Below are positions 28,083-38,594 of a stretch of 64,000 nucleotides of DNA, piece after piece. Positions within the stretch are counted from its first letter, which is position 1. Every line of letters starts with the position of its first letter. A model generated the notes under the pieces. That model was given only the letters and a program-made list of their open reading frames with translations. It was not told where the DNA came from and searched no databases. The stretch spans positions 22,278 to 86,277 of the forward strand of contig JAHHGY010000005.1 of NCBI GenBank assembly GCA_019359635.1, read 5' to 3'. The position numbers were made by a program, and so were the translations under genes. This DNA comes from Chroococcus sp. CMT-3BRIN-NPC107 (GTDB lineage: Bacteria; Cyanobacteriota; Cyanobacteriia; Cyanobacteriales; Chroococcidiopsidaceae).

Positions 28083-29796
28083 CTATAGTCGATAGTTGAA
28101 ACTAAAATAGAAGCCATCATCTTGAAGATTGTTCCCGCGATCGCTTAGGTTAATAAATAGGGGGGCATAGTCTAACCTTAAGTTGAGTTTTGGCAAAGGT
28201 TCCCAAATCAATCCCACTCCTGCACCTAACAAAAACCTTTGAGTGGGCAAAAATTCATTATTCGGGTTATCTGTTACATTCCAGACTGCGCCCGCATCTA
28301 CAAAATGGGGCAATTTGCAGTACAGGGATTCCGGCTTCATTGCGTTGCAAAGCAATTTGGTCTTCAATTGATAATCTAAAGCCATTATCCCCCGCCCGAA
28401 CATTTTGCCTGTAACCGCGTACCGATTGACCGCCCCCAAGCACAAATAATTGCGATGGAAGTAGACTGTCTGGTGTTAGTGGCACATCTACTTGCACAAT
28501 TAACAGTTGGTTGTTACCTAGTAATTGCACTCGCTGCACTTGACCTAACCAACTAAAAAAGAGTCCGTCGGCTTTTGGTGCAGGTCTACTTGTAGCGTCA
28601 AATAAGCCTGTACCGACGCTAAAAAGCGATCGCTATGACCAAGCTCCACGCGGATCTCGGCGCACGTAGTCTTGTCCAAATTTCACCACACTGGTACGGT
28701 TATCAGTGTTAAAAAAGTTTAAAGTATCATCACTAACAAAAGTTTTACCGTCCTCTAAAGTAAAACCTACTGATAAGGCAAATTCTTCGCGCAGCGACCT
28801 AATTAAAGGTTGGCGAAAACTAATTTCATAGGATTCTTGTTCGCCTTGAAAGCCAAATTGATTAAAGGGTGCTTCAATAATTTGCGTCCGATTTGGTGCG
28901 GCTCTCAGTTGAATTGTCCCATTCATAGCATTAACGGGAACGCGATAAGCAAAATCAAAAATATCCGAGCCATTTTGCTGAGTAAAATAATAACTTGCTC
29001 TAATTTCGTCGCCAATTCCAGTCAAATTACGATAACCCAAGTTTAGCCAAATTCTTTCCGAGCCAATACTTGGAGGCGAATAATTATCAATCCCAACTGT
29101 GCCGTAAAATGGATCTGCTTCTGTAACTCTAACTGTAAGAATACTTTCCCTAATTCGCTACCAGCACGCAAACTTGCTTCAATATTTTGAATTAAGGGAT
29201 CGAGACGTAATAATCTTAATTGTTCTTCAATTCCAGCATTATTTAAAGGGTTTATTCCTCCTAAATTTATACGACTGCGAATATAATTAGGATTTAACCT
29301 GCGCGTACCATCAATTTCAATTGCCGTTAAGCTACCTTCAATAATTCTAATTTGGACGATTCCATCCACGATTGTTTGATTAACTACAATTGCTCGTGAT
29401 GTTAGATAGTCACGATTGAGATAAAGCTGAGTAATGGAGTCTGCAACACCTCTTAATTCTTCTAAAGATAAAATTTTTCCGGCAAAAGGTGCGGTGACTG
29501 CATTAATTTCTCCATCGCTAAATACGGTACTACCCGTAACTTCTATTTTTTTTACCGCAATTGTTAGTGAGCTTGTGGGCGTAAGAGTGGGCGCAGGTAC
29601 TGGTGTAATAAGTATTTGGGGTTCTGGTGATGGTACGGGCGTAGGCAAAGGAGCAGGCTGTAAAAAGCGATCGCGGTTTGGATCGGTCGGTTTGTGGTTT
29701 TACTGCAGGTGTTTGTTGAGCAAATAAACTAGAATTTTGCGCTTCAGGTAGATATTTAAAAATAGCGACTTCTGGCGGCGGTGTTAAGTGGGGCAT
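28083..29796 (-). pseudogene. Degraded TpsB (ShlB/FhaC/HecB) gene with frameshifts and a nonsense codon
   Basis: All parts of a TPS transporter are recognisable but broken. The N-terminal linker (from 29796) shifts frame at about 29665-29750 into the DPNRDRFLQPAPLP-type linker and POTRA (IEVTGSTVFSDGEINA). A second shift lies near 29143, where GGGAAAG seems to have lost an A. A barrel segment runs to an in-frame TAG at 28633-28635 and resumes in the same frame, including VRGYRQNV. A third shift is at a TTTT run (28303-28306), after which the C-terminus reads VDAGAVWN and ends FSFNYRL. No convincing signal peptide remains. It is divergent from the broken TPS-CHAT fusion gene, which was probably its partner. 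Confidence 0.88.
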
Positions 29797-30055
29797 CGGA
29801 TGATACTAAAATTATAAAAAAATAGGTTGCAATTAAACTGAATTTGTATCAACTTTATCAAATAATATAAACAAAAAAATAAAACTTTTTGTTAAGTTTG
29901 GCTTAAGAAATAATAGTAAATAGAAAAATGCTGTACTTTACAGAAAGCAATTAGTCTAACACTATAGATCGAAAGCAGGTAGAAAAATTGCTAACTTTAA
30001 AAATTGGAATTTCCTCGCGTAAATTTTGTCATTAATAATTATTTATTGTTAAACT

Positions 30056-32730
30056 ATGTTTTATAGTCTTCCCCCTAATAACTCCGTAGGAATAGTCGTT
30101 TATCCTTCCTCAAATAAGGCAAAAGCTCCACAAAAACTTTTAGCCCAAACTATTACTCCCACCGCCGATGGTACTAATACCATAGTTAATCTTGATGGCA
30201 ATCAGATAGATGTTAGTGGCGGTCAACTATCAAGCGATCGCGCTAATTTGTATCATAGTTTTGCCCAATTTGGTCTTAGTTCCGAGCAAATAGCTAACTT
30301 TTTATCCAACCCAGACATTAGAAATATCTTGGCAAGAGTAACCGGAGGCGATGCCTCGGTAATTAATGGCTTAATTCAAGTTAGCGGCGGCAATTCCAAC
30401 TTATTTTTAATGAACCCCGCCGGAATTGTATTTGGTGCAAATGCGAGTTTAAATGTCCCGGCGGCTTTTACAGCTACTACTGCAACAGGAATAGGAATTG
30501 ATAGCAACTGGTTTGCAGCAACAGGCACTCAGGATTATGCAACACTTGTAGGTACTCCTAATAGTTTTGCCTTTACGAGTAGTCAGCCAGGAAGCATTAT
30601 TAATGTTGGCAACCTTAGTGTCAGCCAAGGACAAAACTTGACTTTACTAGGGGGTACAGTTGTTAGTAGCGGCAAGTTAGCGGCTCCAGGCGGTCAAATT
30701 ACCATCGCCGCAGTTCCGGGTACAAGCATAGTCACAATTGGCGAACAAGGGCAGTTGCTAAGTTTAGATGTGCAAGTACCCCCAGCCAGTTCTCTAACCA
30801 ACTGGACGCTACCAATTGCCTCTTTGCCACAATTACTCACCGGTGGTAATGTTAGTAGCGCTACAAACCTCACAGTCAACGAGCAAGGTCAATTAGTCTT
30901 AACTGGCGCTGGAATAGAGGCATCACCTGGTAGTGCGATCGCATCTGGCACTATCGATACATCAGGTCAAATTGGCGGAAAAGTCCAAGTATTAGGTAAT
31001 AAAGTTGGATTAATTGGCACAAACATCAACGCTTCCGGGACAAACGGAGGCGGTAGCGTCCTCATCGGCGGCGATTATCAAGGTGCTGGGACTATACCAA
31101 GGGCTACTCGGACTTACGTGAGCCGTGACACTTCTATTGCTGCTAATAGTCTTGTTGATGGTAATCTAACAATTAATGGTGTTACCGCTACTCCCGGTAC
31201 AGTCGTGACTTCTACAGATACATTGACATTCACGCCGCCTGTAGATGCTACTGGTAATATTAATGCTTTTATTATTAGGGCAAGCGATCGCGTTTCATCT
31301 TCTACCCCAGTGCAGATAGCAATTAATGTTGCACCAACCCTTACACCATCACCAACCCCTACACCAGACCCTACGGTATTAATTAGACCGCAACTGCCAG
31401 AGCGATCGCCAATAACTACCCCAAACAACCCACGTTTAGTTAGCAATCCTCTAGTTAACGTACTGCCACCGGAAGCCCAGTTTACCAGTGAATTTGAAAA
31501 CTACTTAGGACTATCAAGTAGTGCAAGCTTGTCTAGCCAAGAAGATGAGCGCCAAATTGCCCGACGAATAGAGCAGAGCAGCAAACTGGAGCAAAACCAG
31601 CGTTTATCTATGTCAATTTTGTGCCGCCAGAAATTAATACTCTGGCAACGCCGCAAAAATCCACCAAAGTTTTAGAAAAAAATACAGATCAACTAGAGGT
31701 AATTTTAGTAATGCCTCAAGGGGAGCCAATTCGTAGGCGTATACCCGCAGCTACCAGAAAGGCGGTACTCGCCACCGCAACTAAACTCCGCAACGAAGTA
31801 ACCAATACAAGAAGACTCCGCAGCACCAGTTATTTAGCTTCATCCCAGCAGATGTATAGCTGGCTAATTGCACCCATCAAGAGCGACTTAGAAGCTCAAA
31901 ATATTACTAACTTAGTATTTTTGTTAAATGCTGGTTTACGTTCTATGCCTGCCGCTGCAATGCACGATGGCAAAGGCTTTTTAATCGAAAAATATAGTGT
32001 TGGTTTGATGCCAAGTATTAGCTTGACAGATACTCGCTATGTGAATATCAAAAATTCTCAAGTTCTAGCCTTGGGAATATCCGAAAGCACTCAAGGTCAA
32101 GTTCCTTTACCTGCCGTAAGTTTTGAATTATCTACCTTAGTAAACTACTTATGGACTGGGAGCAAATACATTAATCAATCCTTTACGCGGCAAAACCTCA
32201 AGTCATTGCGCCGCCAGCAACCATATAGCATCGTTCACATGGTAACTCATGCCGATATTAGTTCGGGTGCGGTGGATAATTCTTATATTCAATTATGGAA
32301 CGATCGCTTGCGTCTCAATCAAATTCGTCAATTAGAACTCAATAATCCTCAAGTGGAAATGTTGGTACTAAGTGCGTGTAGAACGGCTTTAGGTAATGAA
32401 GATGCAGAGTTAGGTTTTGCCGGATTAGCCGTAAATGCGGGGGTAAAAACTACGGTTGCGAGTCTCTGGTTTGTCAACGATACGGCAACGGCAGCCTTTA
32501 TGACTCAGTTTTATCGGTATTTAAATACAGCATCAATTAAGGCGGATGCAATGCGACAGGCACAAGTAGCAATGGCTAAAGGAGAAATTTCGATTAAAGA
32601 CGGCCGTTTGCAAGGTCTGGGAGCAGTAAAAGGTTTGCCAATTCCCCAAGCAATGGTTAACTTACCCAATCAAAACTTCTCTCACCCTTACTTTTGGTCT
32701 GGTTTTACTATGGTTGGCAATCCTTGGTAA
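30056..32730 (+). pseudogene. TPS-domain / CHAT fusion gene with one frameshift
   Basis: The first frame (30056-31675) encodes a TPS/haemagglutinin N-terminal domain (about 30-200; NPAGIVFG at 120-127), a short beta-helix and a proline/threonine linker (about 425-470). A shift near 31585-31590 (an AAA run) moves the reading into a frame that continues KPAFIYVNFVPPEIN and then a full CHAT domain to 32730. That domain has His (codon at 32248, IVHMVTHAD) and Cys (codon at 32377, LVLSACRT). Restored, it would be about 890 residues. Such TPS-CHAT fusions are known to me in cyanobacteria. No clear signal peptide precedes the TPS domain, so the 5' end may also be damaged. The CHAT half could be translated separately from 31621. 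Confidence 0.82.
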
Positions 32731-32856
32731 TCAAGGCTTTGGGCTAGGAATGGACAGATTACTGCGATTGGTAGCTATATACTTAACATTTAAACAAGAT
32801 TTATTCAACTAGATAGGAGTATATTTTTATTTTGTATGCTGTTGTACTTTGTTTGA

Positions 32857-33024
32857 ATGATTAAACCTTTAGGATTTGAGCAAAATGCTAAGACAACATC
32901 ACAATTGTTGCTTTTAGAGAAATGCGATCGCATTTTTGCCTCATTTCGGGAAAAGCTACTTACTCAGTTGAATAATTTAAATAGCGAACACTCAAGCAGT
33001 TCGGCTCGCTCGTTTACACTTTAA
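32857..33024 (+). CDS. Possible small protein, 55 residues
   Basis: The ATG frame at 32857-33024 encodes a leucine- and charge-rich peptide (QLLLLEKCDRIFASFREKLL), probably helical, with no recognised family. It ends 26 bp before the start of the FHA-zinc-ribbon gene on the same strand. It could be a real leader gene or chance; ribosome-site support is weak. Confidence 0.3.
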   Translation: MIKPLGFEQNAKTTSQLLLLEKCDRIFASFREKLLTQLNNLNSEHSSSSARSFTL

Positions 33025-33050
33025 ACCTAATTTTGGGAGCATCTCACATT

Positions 33051-33542
33051 ATGCACAAGATAGCCTTGGAATGGGTGGAAGAAGGTCGCAACCGTTCTCA
33101 AGCTTTTACTTTTGATAAGCCAAACGAACAGCCAATTCGGATTGGCAGAGATGAAAGGCAGTGCGATGTCATAATTAAAGATTTAGCAAAAACTGTTTCT
33201 GGCTTGCACGTAGAAATATTTTTTGATACAGCAAAATACACTTTTTACTTACGTAACCTGACTAAAAATAGAGACAAGCCAAACCCTGCTTGGGTAAACG
33301 GACAAAAAGTTGTAGAAGAAGATACAGCGCTCAAACATCGCGCTATTATTCAACTAGGCAAAATGACACTAACAGCTAACGTCACCTCTGATATGCCAGA
33401 AGATACGCCCGTAAATGGATTAAAGTGCCATGTCTGCGGTCATGTTTCCCCCCAATCAAGTTTGTCTTTAGTATGTCAGTGGTGCGGAACTTCTTTAGCC
33501 TCAGCGCCTACTGCCGTCTACTTTCCCGACGAAAAACCATAG
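33051..33542 (+). CDS. FHA-domain protein with C-terminal zinc ribbon
   Basis: From ATG 33051 (ribosome site GGGAGC 10 bases upstream) this is 163 residues; a TTG at 33033 is a less likely start. A forkhead-associated domain covers about 12-110: IRIGRDERQCDVIIKD strand, SGLHVEIFF and the WVNGQKV loop. FHA domains bind phosphothreonine. The C-terminus has a rubredoxin-like zinc ribbon with C126-x2-C129 and C142-x2-C145. It lies 33 bp upstream of a second FHA gene, and the two probably form an operon that reads Ser/Thr kinase output. Here FHA means forkhead-associated, unrelated to filamentous haemagglutinin. Confidence 0.85.
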   Translation: MHKIALEWVEEGRNRSQAFTFDKPNEQPIRIGRDERQCDVIIKDLAKTVSGLHVEIFFDTAKYTFYLRNLTKNRDKPNPAWVNGQKVVEEDTALKHRAIIQLGKMTLTANVTSDMPEDTPVNGLKCHVCGHVSPQSSLSLVCQWCGTSLASAPTAVYFPDEKP

Positions 33543-33575
33543 TTTTATCTTTGCTTTAATACCCAACACCCTCTT

Positions 33576-35579
33576 ATGGAAATTCAACTAAGCTGGGAAG
33601 ACCCCACGTCCGGGGAGTTATTTGAACCACTTTTATCTGCACCTATAGCTTTTGGTAGAGAAGCAGGTCAAATTCCTTCCACAATTAACGATCAGCCAGT
33701 TTCGCCAATTATTCTTGCCAGCAAGCAAGTTTCGCGCTTTCATGCCTTAATTACTGTAAATAACGGGCAACTGACTATTGAAGATCGGAGCGCCAACGGG
33801 ACGCTAATCAATGGCGATCGCCTAACCCAATCAACGCGTCTTTTAAATAGTGGCGACACTATCAAATTAGGCGCTTACGAAATTACGATCACTATCGAGT
33901 CGCAGACTAATAACATTGAGGCGACAGAAGTTGTAGTTGGCGACCCGTCGGCGACGGAATTTGTAGTTCCTTCCTCAACAATTGTTTTTAACCCAGAAAC
34001 GGACATTCTGGAAGCTCAAGCTAGTATCCCGCAAGAAATTAGCACCCCAGGACAAGCTTTCCCCCCCCCTTGTTTTGCTGCCGAAAGAGTATCCATTGCC
34101 GATATAAACGCCGCAGGTTTACCCATTGAAGAAACCGACTATGTGAGCTTAGGTGCTGGTATGGGGAGCTTTACTTGGGCAGATACAATGCGCTGCTTTG
34201 GGGTAAGAGCCGATCAAATTGTAGTTTTAGGAATTGAAAAAAAGCCCTACGGTCGCTATCAGCGTTTATGCCAAAACTCGCAAATTCCCGCTCACGAGCG
34301 GCTGCGATCGGGTTCTGACTCCTGCCCAGACAATATTTGGGGCTGGCCAGGCTATGCTTGGCGAGAGTCTTTTAAAGAGTTTTTTAGAGGACAAGTAAGT
34401 TCGGCAATTAAGCATCTGTGGCAAGTATTTTCCGAACCAGTGTTGGCAGATACCTACACGCCAAAATCGGGGGATGTATTTGCTTCAGTAGATCGAGAAG
34501 CGGCAAGAATTGGTTGGGACAAAATGCTGCGTTACGGTCGTTTCCGGGCAATTCGCAAAACTGAAGATGGTCGCTACGTTATTGCTTATTCTCGCACTCA
34601 AGGCAATCGCCAAGATCGTCGCTTTTTGCTCGCTCGCTACATCCACATGGCTCCGGGTTATCCAGCTATTAAGTTTTTACCAGACTTGCAGGCTTACCGC
34701 GAAAAATACCGCGATTTTAAGTCGGTAGTTAATGCCTACGAAGAACACGAACACGTTTACAAGCATTTAACTACCTTTGGTGGAAGTGTAATTGTTCGGG
34801 GTAGAGGCATTGTTGCTTCCCGAATTATTCAGCGCATATCAGAAATTCGCCGCCAAAACTCTAATATTACAATTTTGCATTTAATGCGATCGCCCAAACC
34901 GGAAGGTAACAAGTTTGGAGTCGCTCAACGCAAAACCGAAAACCAGTGGGAGTTTCAGCCCTACAACTGGCCCAAAGGAACGTGGGGGGGTGATATGAAG
35001 AAACGTTTAGAAGAAGGTAGCCCCGTCGAACGCCAGCGCCTGCTCACCGATTGGGGCGGTACGACTACCGCCGACCGCTCGGACTGGAAAAAGATTGTCA
35101 GTGGCGGATTGCAAGCAGGATGGTACACGATCGCTTTTGGTAAAGTAGACCGAGTAGAGCAAGACGATAAAGGGCGGTTAGTTACCTATTTAGAAACTAG
35201 CAATATTAAGGGCGAAAGCAAGCTCAACGCTGACTTTATTATCGATTCTACCGGACTTGATGCCAAGCCTGCGGAAAGTCCTTTTCTCAACGATTTGGTT
35301 ACTCATTACAACTTGCCTCTCAACCCTTTAGGACGGCTGCACGTCGCCAATGATTTTGAGCTTGTCGAGATGCGAAACGATCGCGCTCGGATGTATTGCG
35401 CTGGGGTAATGACTCTAGGCGGTCCTTACGCCCCTGTAGATACCTTTTTAGGGTTGCAGTACGCGGCGCAGTGTGCGGCGGATGGTCTGGCAAGAGCGCG
35501 CGCGCCAAAGGCAAGTCGCCTCAATGGTTTGGGTTCTTTCATTCAATGGATTAAGTGGGCAACTAATCAAACACCATGA
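33576..35579 (+). CDS. FHA domain fused to FAD/NAD(P)-dependent oxidoreductase-like protein
   Basis: This 667-residue protein has an FHA domain at about 20-110 (SRFHALITVNNG, DRSANGTLING) and a variable linker to about 180. A flavoprotein-like module then starts with a Rossmann motif G193-A-G-M-G-S198. A second dinucleotide motif is near 409 (GRGIVASR), and a typical late flavoprotein strand reads DFIIDSTGLDAKP, followed by MYCAGVMTLGGP. This resembles two-dinucleotide-fold flavin oxidoreductases, but the substrate is unknown. It precedes a small membrane protein gene with a 4-bp ATGA overlap. The fusion suggests a redox enzyme recruited or controlled by threonine phosphorylation. Confidence 0.85.
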   Translation: MEIQLSWEDPTSGELFEPLLSAPIAFGREAGQIPSTINDQPVSPIILASKQVSRFHALITVNNGQLTIEDRSANGTLINGDRLTQSTRLLNSGDTIKLGAYEITITIESQTNNIEATEVVVGDPSATEFVVPSSTIVFNPETDILEAQASIPQEISTPGQAFPPPCFAAERVSIADINAAGLPIEETDYVSLGAGMGSFTWADTMRCFGVRADQIVVLGIEKKPYGRYQRLCQNSQIPAHERLRSGSDSCPDNIWGWPGYAWRESFKEFFRGQVSSAIKHLWQVFSEPVLADTYTPKSGDVFASVDREAARIGWDKMLRYGRFRAIRKTEDGRYVIAYSRTQGNRQDRRFLLARYIHMAPGYPAIKFLPDLQAYREKYRDFKSVVNAYEEHEHVYKHLTTFGGSVIVRGRGIVASRIIQRISEIRRQNSNITILHLMRSPKPEGNKFGVAQRKTENQWEFQPYNWPKGTWGGDMKKRLEEGSPVERQRLLTDWGGTTTADRSDWKKIVSGGLQAGWYTIAFGKVDRVEQDDKGRLVTYLETSNIKGESKLNADFIIDSTGLDAKPAESPFLNDLVTHYNLPLNPLGRLHVANDFELVEMRNDRARMYCAGVMTLGGPYAPVDTFLGLQYAAQCAADGLARARAPKASRLNGLGSFIQWIKWATNQTP

Positions 35580-36016
35580 CACCTATTTTATTTGGACGTT
35601 GGCAAACTCGCCTATTTCTCCTCGCCACGATTGGATTAATCGTTAGCTTACCTTTCGCTTTGGGCATTATTGGCCCTAATCCCGACGGTAATTTTCACCC
35701 AATTTTCTTTTGGGTCATTTTTTGGGTAGGGGTTTTAGGCTTACTGTGGGATATTCTTTATAACTACTTGCAACAGTATTTATGGGATCACGACTGGCCC
35801 GGTGCGTTTCAGTTTTTTGCTTGTATTGCCGAAGGCATTGTTTTAGGATTGCTGCTCAAGTTTGTAGGTTTACCGTTTGTAGACCGCAACGTATTTGACC
35901 TGGGATGGTTTATCGTCCACTATACGGCAGTTTCGATAATTGCTTACTTCTTATCGTGGGCAGTGATGCGGATACTATTCCCCCGATGGCGCTTTAGGGG
36001 CGGTAAATGGATTTAA
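35576..36016 (+). CDS. Membrane protein of unknown function
   Basis: This 146-residue protein has four predicted hydrophobic segments (about 12-30, 42-62, 80-102, 112-135). It has a conserved-looking DHDWPGAFQFF loop and a basic C-terminus (RWRFRGGKW). I recognise no family. Its ATG overlaps the stop of the FHA-oxidoreductase gene (ATGA), so the two are translationally coupled and it may be the membrane partner of that enzyme. A strong terminator follows at 36042. Confidence 0.8.
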   Translation: MTPILFGRWQTRLFLLATIGLIVSLPFALGIIGPNPDGNFHPIFFWVIFWVGVLGLLWDILYNYLQQYLWDHDWPGAFQFFACIAEGIVLGLLLKFVGLPFVDRNVFDLGWFIVHYTAVSIIAYFLSWAVMRILFPRWRFRGGKWI

Positions 36017-36041
36017 AAACAAACTAATAGCACTTTTTTGT

Positions 36042-36068
36042 AAAGACGTTGCATGGCAGCGTCTTTTT
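36042..36068 (+). terminator. Intrinsic terminator of the FHA operon
   Basis: An 11-bp stem (AAAGACGTTGC / GCAGCGTCTTT, one G-T pair) with a 3-base loop is followed by a short T-run, 26 bp after the stop codon. Confidence 0.75.
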
Positions 36069-36197
36069 CATGGTGAATGTCTACACGCTGATATGTTAAG
36101 GAATCTTAACTAAATTAAAGTTTTTAGACTTTTATGTGTAGAGTTAAGAGCAATCTGATAAATTTAGTACATACAATAACTTCAATAAGATTCCATC

Positions 36198-36302
36198 ATG
36201 AAACCTACACAAAAATCAACTAACTTAGGCTCCACAATAGCTATGGGTGTTGCAGTAGCTTTAACAAGCGTCAGTATTATTACGATCATGGCATCTTTTT
36301 AA
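36198..36302 (+). CDS. 34-residue single-pass membrane peptide
   Basis: The ATG at 36198 opens a 34-residue frame: a polar basic start (MKPTQKSTN) and then a continuous hydrophobic helix (about 13-32; IAMGVAVALTSVSIITIMA) before the stop. It sits in an otherwise empty 370-bp region between a terminator and the PHP gene. Composition is typical of the small membrane proteins that cyanobacterial photosynthetic and stress complexes use, but I cannot match it to a named subunit. Confidence 0.5.
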   Translation: MKPTQKSTNLGSTIAMGVAVALTSVSIITIMASF

Positions 36303-36385
36303 ATCTAAAGCAGTCTAATATTTTTAATATTGCTTTACGTTACCTGCTCAGAAATGAGGAGGTAAATTTTTTTTATGGCTGTATA

Positions 36386-37078
36386 TTAAAGGCGTTGAAG
36401 TAAGTTGCGTCCGTGAGTATCGGTACCGCAGGTACTTAACAAGCCATGAATAGCAGCTAAGTTTTGTACTTGTTGCGTTTCGATGGGGCTAGGCTTCCAG
36501 GGACTAGGATTATTGTAAGCATAGTAAGTTTCTACTCCATCAATACCCAATTGGGCGATCGCCGGAATGAGATCGAAGTGAGACTTTTTGTAACGTGCTG
36601 GGTGAGCGAGAACTGCAAGCCCTCCCGCCTCGTGAATCGAAGCAATAACGTTAGCCGCTTGGTAACTATCTCCTTTAGCTGCGCTTCTTTGCAAATAAAT
36701 CTGCAAGCTAGAATGGGATGGTTCAAAACCGTAGCCAAGAATATGTACTTCAATATTGAGCAGACGGGCGTTAATTTCTACACCGCTCCAAAGTTGGGGG
36801 GCGGGTTTTTCGGTTTGGGGATGACTCCATTTCCAATCTTCTAAATAACGTTGCGCCGTTTTGTAGCCTAGAATCGTATGATGATCGGTAATTGCTAACC
36901 CTTGCAAACCAATAGCAATAGCTCGATCTATTAATTCTTCTGGCTGAAATTTGCCATCAGAATATACCGTGTGCATATGAAAGTTGAAATGATGCGGACA
37001 ACTTTCAGCATCGATACTCGCAAAAACTTGTTGCAAACGTTGAATTGAAGTAGAAGTTCGGGCAAAATTGACCGCCAT
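36386..37078 (-). CDS. PHP-domain phosphoesterase
   Basis: This 230-residue protein has a PHP metal-dependent phosphoesterase fold. Motifs are FNFHMHTVYSDGKF (HxH), AITDHHTILG (DHH), the central VEINARLLN acidic site, LAHPARY and a C-terminal STCGTDTHGR (DxH). These supply the metal ligands of a trinuclear site. The family includes 3',5'-nucleotide bisphosphate and histidinol-phosphate phosphatases; the substrate here is not evident. Transcribed alone, divergent from ackA. Confidence 0.88.
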   Translation of the reverse strand: MAVNFARTSTSIQRLQQVFASIDAESCPHHFNFHMHTVYSDGKFQPEELIDRAIAIGLQGLAITDHHTILGYKTAQRYLEDWKWSHPQTEKPAPQLWSGVEINARLLNIEVHILGYGFEPSHSSLQIYLQRSAAKGDSYQAANVIASIHEAGGLAVLAHPARYKKSHFDLIPAIAQLGIDGVETYYAYNNPSPWKPSPIETQQVQNLAAIHGLLSTCGTDTHGRNLLQRL

Positions 37079-37327
37079 AACCGCCTCTGAAGGAATAGAT
37101 ATTTCCCTCTACTAGCTCTAACACTTTGCTGTCTTGGCAAAAGTTAAATACAAACAACTAAGTCATCTGAAAATGCGAAGTCAAGTATTAGGGTAAAGGT
37201 TTATATATGTTAATAACTATAACTATTCTAAAAGGTCTCGTAAGCAACTTCTGAGGGCAGAGGTAAAAAATTATCAGTTTAAATAGCCTAGTGTCGGTAT
37301 AGACAAGAGTTTTGAACTAAAAAAAAT

Positions 37328-38533
37328 ATGAAAATATTAGTATTAAATGCAGGCTCTAGCAGTCAAAAAAGCTGTTTATACCAAATAGATGACAATTTAT
37401 CAGATTTGCTAGAACCAAAATGGGAAGCAAAGATTGATTGGACTTACGGGGAAGGAATAGCAGAACTAAAAGTTAAAACTTCTCGGAGCGAATTAAAACA
37501 AGAATTACCGACAAGCGATCGCACGGCTGCAATGTCACAGCTACTTGATACTTTATACAAAGGCGATACTAAAGTAATTGACAATCTGGCAGAAATTGAT
37601 ATTGTCGGTCATCGGGTAGTACACGGCGGGGATCGTTACCGAAAAGCAGTAATAATTACAAAAGATGTAACTGATGAAATCGCAAAGCTTGCTAGTTTTG
37701 CTCCTGCTCACAATCCGGTTAATTTAGAAGGCATTACCGCTATTGAACAAATATTACCCGACGTGCCGCAAGTAGCAGTATTTGATACAGCTTTTCACAG
37801 TCAATTACCAGCTAAGGCAGCAGTTTATCCTATACCCTACTCATTTTTCGAGCAAGGTATTCGCCGCTATGGTTTTCACGGGATCAATCATGAATATTGC
37901 GCTAGGCGTGCTGCTCAGTTGTTGAATAAAAATATAGAATCTTTGCGGCTAATTACTTGCCATTTGGGTAATGGCTGCTCTATCGCTGCAATTCGCGGCG
38001 GGATTAGTATTGATACAACTATGGGGTTTACTCCGTTAGATGGGTTGATGATGGGTAGCCGTTCGGGTAGCGTCGATCCGGGGATTTTAATACATCTCTT
38101 ACGACAAGGTTATGATGCGGATAAGTTAGATAAAATGCTTAATATTGCTTCGGGATTAAAAGGTATTTCGGGTTTGTCTAACGATATGCGCCAAATTGTT
38201 GCAGCTAAAGAAAGTAATGCTCGCGCTCAATTAGCTTTTGATATGTACGTACGATCGCTTTGTCAGCATATAGGCGCTATGTTAGTTACTTTGGGCGGAC
38301 TAGATGCGATCGCTTTTACGGGCGGTGTGGGCGAACATCAGCCACCAATACGAGCTTCAGCTTGCGAAGCTTTGGAGTTTATGGGGGTAAAAATTGACTT
38401 TGCTAAAAATGCCAATTCGCCAGTTGATACAGATATTGCTACGGATGATTCTAGGGCGCGGGTTTTAGTTATTCAAGCACAAGAAGATTGGGCGATCGCT
38501 ACAGAGTGTTGGAAACTAGCTAAAGTGCAATAA
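37328..38533 (+). CDS. ackA: Acetate kinase
   Basis: This 401-residue enzyme interconverts acetate plus ATP and acetyl phosphate. It begins VLNAGSSSQKSCLY with the family nucleotide fold and continues with GHRVVHGG, FDTAFHSQLP, YGFHGINHEY, HLGNGCSIAAI and AFTGGVGEHQ. Length and all blocks are normal. The usual partner pta is not adjacent. In cyanobacteria ackA supports fermentative or dark ATP production and acetate use. It stands alone before a sensor kinase. Confidence 0.96.
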   Translation: MKILVLNAGSSSQKSCLYQIDDNLSDLLEPKWEAKIDWTYGEGIAELKVKTSRSELKQELPTSDRTAAMSQLLDTLYKGDTKVIDNLAEIDIVGHRVVHGGDRYRKAVIITKDVTDEIAKLASFAPAHNPVNLEGITAIEQILPDVPQVAVFDTAFHSQLPAKAAVYPIPYSFFEQGIRRYGFHGINHEYCARRAAQLLNKNIESLRLITCHLGNGCSIAAIRGGISIDTTMGFTPLDGLMMGSRSGSVDPGILIHLLRQGYDADKLDKMLNIASGLKGISGLSNDMRQIVAAKESNARAQLAFDMYVRSLCQHIGAMLVTLGGLDAIAFTGGVGEHQPPIRASACEALEFMGVKIDFAKNANSPVDTDIATDDSRARVLVIQAQEDWAIATECWKLAKVQ

Positions 38534-38594
38534 ATTACAGCAGTGCTAAAAAGATTATTGCTAGGCTATTTATTAATGTTGCCAAAATAAACTC

